Positions 60,477-64,000 of a DNA stretch of 64,000 bases are shown piece after piece; position 1 is the stretch's first letter; each line of letters begins with the position of its first letter. The stretch lies in assembly GCF_022271435.1 (NCBI RefSeq), contig NZ_JAFIQY010000009.1, positions 169,279 through 233,278 of the forward strand. Direction: 5' to 3'. Under the pieces are notes generated by a model. That model did no database searches, was not told the DNA's origin, and saw nothing but the letters and a program-made list of their open reading frames with translations. This DNA comes from Streptomyces monomycini (GTDB taxonomy: Bacteria; Actinomycetota; Actinomycetes; Streptomycetales; Streptomycetaceae). Both the position numbers and the translations under genes were made by a program.

Positions 60477-61415
60477 TCAGGCCACCGACGTGGCGCTCGC
60501 GCTCTCCTCCGCGACCTCCTCGGCGCCGAGCGCCTCCCGTATTCCGGCCGCCACCGCGCCGTTGACCGGGAGCGCGAGATGCCCGACGCCGGATACCCGC
60601 ACGCTGCGGGTGATCAAATCCCGGTGATCGATACGCGCGGTCTCGACCGGGACCATCAGCTGGTCCAAGTCGCTCCAGAAGCAGACGAAATGCGTACGGC
60701 AATTCGGGGCGGGCCGCGCCAACTCCTCGATCACGTCGGAATGCGGGCGCATCTGCCGTATGAGGGGGTGGGCCGACATCAGCGGCGCGACGCGGGTGCC
60801 GCCGTGCGGCGTACCGAGAGTGACCAGGGTGCGCACGCGGAGGTCACCGCCGAGGCGCTGGGCGTAGTAGCGCGCTATCAGACCGCCGAGGCTGTGCCCC
60901 ACCAGATCGACCCTGCTGTGGCCGGTGCGCTCGCAGATCTGCTCGACGTGACGGCCCAGCAGCTCGGCCGCTTTGCGCAGGTCGCAGGTGAGCGGGGAGT
61001 AGTTGAGCGCTTCCACGTGGCGCCAGCCGTGCCGCAGCAGTGAGCGGCGGAGCAGCACGAACACCGAACGGTTGTCGATGAAGCCGTGCAGCAGGAGCAC
61101 CGGCGGATGGGCGCGGCCCTCTGTGGGCAGCAGGGGGGCTCGGGGAGAAGGGGAGGGGGAGGGGACGGGGGAAAGGGCCGGGACGGGGGAGGGGGCGGGG
61201 GCGATCTCCGGGTCGGTGGTGGGGACGGGCCCGGGGCCGGCGTCGGGCCCGGGCCCGGGGTCCGGGGGCGTGCCGGGGAGGGCTCTGTGCTGTTCCTGCT
61301 GGATGCCGGTCGGGTACAGCAGAAGATGCCCGACGAGGATCGCCAGCTCCATCACCGTCGCGCGCAGCAGCGCGGTGGGGCGGGCCAGACAGCAGAGAAA
61401 GGGCAAGGCCTTCAT
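60477..61415 (-). CDS. Lipase-like alpha/beta hydrolase (triacylglycerol lipase family)
   Basis: 312 aa, ATG 61415 after GGGAGG. A hydrophobic N-terminus (LLRATVMELAILVGHLLLYP) is followed by a Pro/Ser-rich linker, then the fold: PPVLLLHGFIDNRSVFVLL, nucleophile SRVDLVGHSLGGLIARYYAQ and VTLGTPHGGTRV; the His is in VRVSGVGHLALPV. It resembles EstA/LipA-type secreted lipases. The substrate is unknown. Confidence 0.88.
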   Translation of the reverse strand: MKALPFLCCLARPTALLRATVMELAILVGHLLLYPTGIQQEQHRALPGTPPDPGPGPDAGPGPVPTTDPEIAPAPSPVPALSPVPSPSPSPRAPLLPTEGRAHPPVLLLHGFIDNRSVFVLLRRSLLRHGWRHVEALNYSPLTCDLRKAAELLGRHVEQICERTGHSRVDLVGHSLGGLIARYYAQRLGGDLRVRTLVTLGTPHGGTRVAPLMSAHPLIRQMRPHSDVIEELARPAPNCRTHFVCFWSDLDQLMVPVETARIDHRDLITRSVRVSGVGHLALPVNGAVAAGIREALGAEEVAEESASATSVA

Positions 61416-61841
61416 GGCCGACCTCCCGAATGGCACGCGGGAGACGACTCTGTCCCCCGTAGCCCGTCGTGGGCAGCCGCTTCCGGCAACGTACAAGTAC
61501 GTGAACGAGCTGCTGCCCGGGCGTACGGATACGAAGACGGATGCGTTCAACGGCCGGGCCTCCGTGCCGTGCGGCTGACGGCGCGGAGGCGCGGCGACCT
61601 CACTGCGGCTCCCCGTGCGTCCGCCCCGCCGGTGAACCACCGCGGAACGCAACGCGTAGCGAACGTGTCCCAACGTGTGATTTCCCCCTCCCTCCGTGTT
61701 ACGAAACGGCCGGGTACGGGATGCTGGCGATAACGTTCGTTCACGCTTGGGGCGGCCGGCGCGGCCGCCATTCGGATGTCGGTCCGGCGGCCCTGCCCCG
61801 TGCAGGAGCCGTGTCGTGCCGTGCAGGGCTGGGAGGCAGTG
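61416..61841. other. Divergent intergenic region
   Basis: 426 bp between the lipase-like gene and icmB. Holds the two promoters; the stretch about 61,675-61,745 is relatively AT-rich and precedes icmB. No gene or RNA was recognised. Confidence 0.45.
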
Positions 61842-62252
61842 ATGGGTGTGCAGGGTCCGATCCGCGTGGTGGTGGCCAAGCCGGGACTCGACGGTCATGA
61901 CCGGGGAGCCAAGGTCATCGCGCGGGCGCTGCGCGACGCCGGCATGGAGGTCATCTACACGGGGCTGCACCAGACCCCGGAGCAGGTCGTGGACACCGCG
62001 ATCCAGGAGGACGCCGACGCGATCGGCCTGTCCATCCTGTCCGGTGCGCACAACACCTTGTTCGCCAAGGTCATAGAGCTGCTCAAGGAGCGGGACGCGG
62101 CGGACATCAAGGTGTTCGGCGGCGGGATCATCCCGGAGGCGGACATCGCGCCCCTCAAGGAGCTGGGCGTCGCGGAGATCTTCACGCCCGGAGCGACGAC
62201 CACGTCGATCGTGGAGTGGGTCCGCGCCAACGTCCGCCAGCTGGCAGCCTGA
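61842..62252 (+). CDS. icmB: Isobutyryl-CoA mutase small, cobalamin-binding subunit
   Basis: 136 aa, the usual length for a stand-alone B12 subunit. The cobalamin-binding motif is VVAKPGLDGHDRGAKVIARA (DxHxxG with the axial His), followed by IGLSILSGAHNTLF (SxL) and KVFGGGIIPEADI (GG). It pairs with a large IcmA-type subunit, not in the window, to interconvert isobutyryl-CoA and n-butyryl-CoA, a supply route for polyketide starters. A methylmalonyl-CoA-type partner cannot be excluded. ATG 61842 follows GGGAGG. Confidence 0.88.
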   Translation: MGVQGPIRVVVAKPGLDGHDRGAKVIARALRDAGMEVIYTGLHQTPEQVVDTAIQEDADAIGLSILSGAHNTLFAKVIELLKERDAADIKVFGGGIIPEADIAPLKELGVAEIFTPGATTTSIVEWVRANVRQLAA

Positions 62253-62278
62253 CGCGACACCGACCGGGCGGGGCGGCG

Positions 62279-64000
62279 TCACGGGGCCAGCTCCGCCCGC
62301 ATCGTGGCGCGCAGCCGTAGCGTGCCCACCAGGCGCTGGAACGCCTCGGACCAGTAGCCGACCGCACCGGGGGAGCCGTCCGCCGGCTCGTCCGTCAGCG
62401 TCGTGAGCATGGCGAGCCGGTCCGCGGCGTCCGGATCCAGACAGCGCTCGGCCAGGCCCATCACGCCGCTGAAACTCCACGGATAACTGCCCCCGTCCCG
62501 GGCGATGTCCAGCGCGTCCACCACCGCCCGCCCCAGCGGCTCGGTCCACGGCACCGCGCACACCCCGAGCATCCGGAACGCGTCGGACAAGCCGTGGGCC
62601 GCTATGTACTCCGCGACCCACCGGGCCCGTTCGTCCTCGGGCAGCACCGTCAGCAGCCGTGCCAGGTCACGTGACGAACCGGCCGGGCTGTCGGGGGAGG
62701 CGTAGCCGGACGTGGTGGTGGTTGTGGCGGTGGCGGTGGCGGTGGTTGTTGTGGTTGTGGTTGTGGTTGTAGCGGTGGCCGGGGGGCCGAGCAGGGCCCG
62801 TGTCCAGGCCACGTCGCGCTGGCGTACGGCGGCCCGGCACCAGGCGTCGTGCAACTCGGTACGCCAGCCGTCCGCCACCGGAAGGGCGACGATCTCCGCA
62901 GGCTCCCGGCCGCCCAGCCACCCGCTCCAGCACTCCAACGGCGCGGCCTCCAGCAGCTGGCTCAGCCACCAGGCCCGTTCGCCCCGGCCGCTCGGTGGCC
63001 TGGGCACCACGCCGTCGCGCTGCATCGCCGCGTCGCACGCACGCGGGGCCTGGACGGCGAGCGCCCAGGCGCCGTCGGTACCCGTGGTTTCCGTACGGGG
63101 CGGGTGCGTCGCGTGTCCGGCGGTGTCGGTCGGGTTCGGGCTGGTTGGGCCCGTGTTGGTTGAAGCCGTGTTGGTTGGGTCCGTGTTGGTCGGGTCCGTG
63201 TTGGTCGGGTCCGTGCCGGGCGGGGCCGCGCCGGAGGGTTCCGTGCCGGAGGGTTCCGTGCCGGACGGGCGTGTGCCGGACGGGCCCGTGCCGGTCGGGT
63301 CCGCGACGCCCTCCGTGCGGACGAGGGAGACGCAGGCGCGGGCCCGGTCCGCCATACGGGCGGCGAGCGCGGTGCCGGGCAGGGCCGACAGCAACTCGGC
63401 GGCCGTCCCGCGGACATTGCGGCTGCGGTCGGACAGCGCCTGCTCCAGGAACGGCTCGTCGGCCATAGACAGGCCCTCCCGCAGCGAGTCGAGGAACATC
63501 AGCCGGTCCTCGGCGCGCTCGCTCGGCCAGGTGGTGGCCAGAAGGGCGAGCCCGGCCGCCGGGGCACGGCGGCGCAGCGCCGCCAGCAGGGAGACCCGCT
63601 CCGCGAACAGCCCCTCCTCCCACAGCGTGTGGACGGCCTCCGGCTCGTCGGTGCCGGGCAGCGCGGCCGTGCTCCCGACGCCGCGCAGCGCGAACTTCCA
63701 CTCGTCGTTGAGCCGCGCCAGCCACAGGGCCCGCGGCCCGGCGAAGGCCAGTGCGGCCGCGCGCAGGTCCGTCCGCGCGCGGGCCGCGTCGAGCAGCGCG
63801 GGCAGCAGCGCCTCGGGGGCGCGGTAGCCGTACTGGGCGGCCGTGGCCAGCCACTGCGGAAGCAGCTCGGTGAGGTCGGGTGCCGTGCCGCGGCGGTGGC
63901 CGCCGCCGGTGCCGGTCCGGTCGGCAAGCAGCAGTGCGAGCCGGTGCCGCGCGGCCGGCGGCAGCGGCGGCCGCGGGTCGGCCGGCGCCGGTACGGGGCG
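62279..64000 (-). CDS. DUF5691-type HEAT-like repeat protein (5' end off window)
   Basis: The frame is open from the window edge (LTELLPQWLATAAQYGYRAP) through VHTLWEEGLFAERVSLLAAL and LLATTWPSERAEDRLMFLDS to a stop at 62279, at least 573 codons. Helical repeats suggest a HEAT-like scaffold; DUF5691 proteins often lie in operons with SWIM zinc-finger and MoxR-type ATPase genes. Two low-complexity inserts break the fold: a PSGTEPSGTEPSG/DPTNTDPTNT tract (about 63,130-63,300) and a poly-Thr tract (about 62,710-62,780). The function is unknown. Confidence 0.7.
   Translation of the reverse strand, partial: RPVPAPADPRPPLPPAARHRLALLLADRTGTGGGHRRGTAPDLTELLPQWLATAAQYGYRAPEALLPALLDAARARTDLRAAALAFAGPRALWLARLNDEWKFALRGVGSTAALPGTDEPEAVHTLWEEGLFAERVSLLAALRRRAPAAGLALLATTWPSERAEDRLMFLDSLREGLSMADEPFLEQALSDRSRNVRGTAAELLSALPGTALAARMADRARACVSLVRTEGVADPTGTGPSGTRPSGTEPSGTEPSGAAPPGTDPTNTDPTNTDPTNTASTNTGPTSPNPTDTAGHATHPPRTETTGTDGAWALAVQAPRACDAAMQRDGVVPRPPSGRGERAWWLSQLLEAAPLECWSGWLGGREPAEIVALPVADGWRTELHDAWCRAAVRQRDVAWTRALLGPPATATTTTTTTTTTATATATTTTTSGYASPDSPAGSSRDLARLLTVLPEDERARWVAEYIAAHGLSDAFRMLGVCAVPWTEPLGRAVVDALDIARDGGSYPWSFSGVMGLAERCLDPDAADRLAMLTTLTDEPADGSPGAVGYWSEAFQRLVGTLRLRATMRAELAP
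62710..62780. repeat. GTGGTT microsatellite coding poly-Thr
   Basis: Runs of GTGGTT/GGTGGC trinucleotides code an almost pure Thr/Ala tract in the DUF5691-type protein. Such a tract is prone to slippage and its length is probably variable. Confidence 0.75.

Noticed and set aside
1..64000. tRNA or rRNA genes in the intergenic gaps
   Set aside because: No cloverleaf-like or rRNA-like stretch was recognised by eye in any gap; a covariance scan would be needed to be certain.

Overview
The window looks like chromosomal DNA from a Streptomyces-type actinomycete. Base composition is very GC-rich, many genes start with GTG (one with TTG), and start/stop overlaps of the GTGA/ATGA type are common. There are mycothiol-dependent (MDMPI-fold) enzymes, a sortase substrate with an LAXTG signal, PASTA-less PknB-like kinases, an IcmB-type cobalamin subunit and one in-frame TTA codon. 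No rRNA, tRNA or CRISPR array was seen.

Region 1 (1-16.9 kb) is conserved chromosomal core. It holds a sigma factor with a zinc-finger/DinB anti-sigma factor, a STAS antagonist, a NarL-type two-component pair, a secreted M64 peptidase, a receptor Ser/Thr kinase, succinate-semialdehyde dehydrogenase plus a GMC oxidoreductase, a sortase-anchored protein, chorismate mutase and guaA. Opposite the guaA promoter there is a probable 23-codon leaderless mini-gene with its own intrinsic terminator.

Region 2 (16.9-33 kb) is mixed. It contains a tandem Uma2 pair (the second copy damaged), a TetR regulator, an MDMPI enzyme, a DUF4232 lipoprotein, a class II aldolase, membrane proteins (one DoxX), a PspC/LiaF-like membrane protein, a WYL regulator facing an AlkZ-like winged-helix protein across a perfect palindrome, a second receptor kinase, and a PspC-domain histidine kinase with its response regulator.

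Region 3 (33-49 kb) is accessory. A minus-strand set P450 - flavin halogenase - TetR - MFS (the MFS carries an internal deletion) looks like a small halometabolite locus controlled by the TetR. It is followed by an RsbW-like ATPase, an XRE/DUF5753 regulator with a TTA codon, and a proline-rich HTH protein. A 7.4-kb Tn3-family transposon (40,998-48,368) then has about 42-44-bp inverted ends, tnpR and tnpA at its two edges, and a passenger cassette between them: a MarR regulator facing two SnoaL/SgcJ-like proteins, an SDR and an SRPBCC protein. The element abuts a two-S1-domain gene.

Region 4 (49-64 kb) returns to core. It contains a DD-carboxypeptidase-like serine hydrolase, an esterase, a GNAT protein, an NlpC/P60 hydrolase preceded by a ydaO-type (c-di-AMP) riboswitch, pcrA/uvrD, an M23 peptidase, a lipase-like hydrolase, icmB, and the 3' part of a HEAT-like/DUF5691 gene running off the end.

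Five genes between 17.6 and 48.8 kb are each broken by loss of one C or G in a short C/G run. This is either real decay or a systematic sequencing artefact, and it decides how the transposon should be read.
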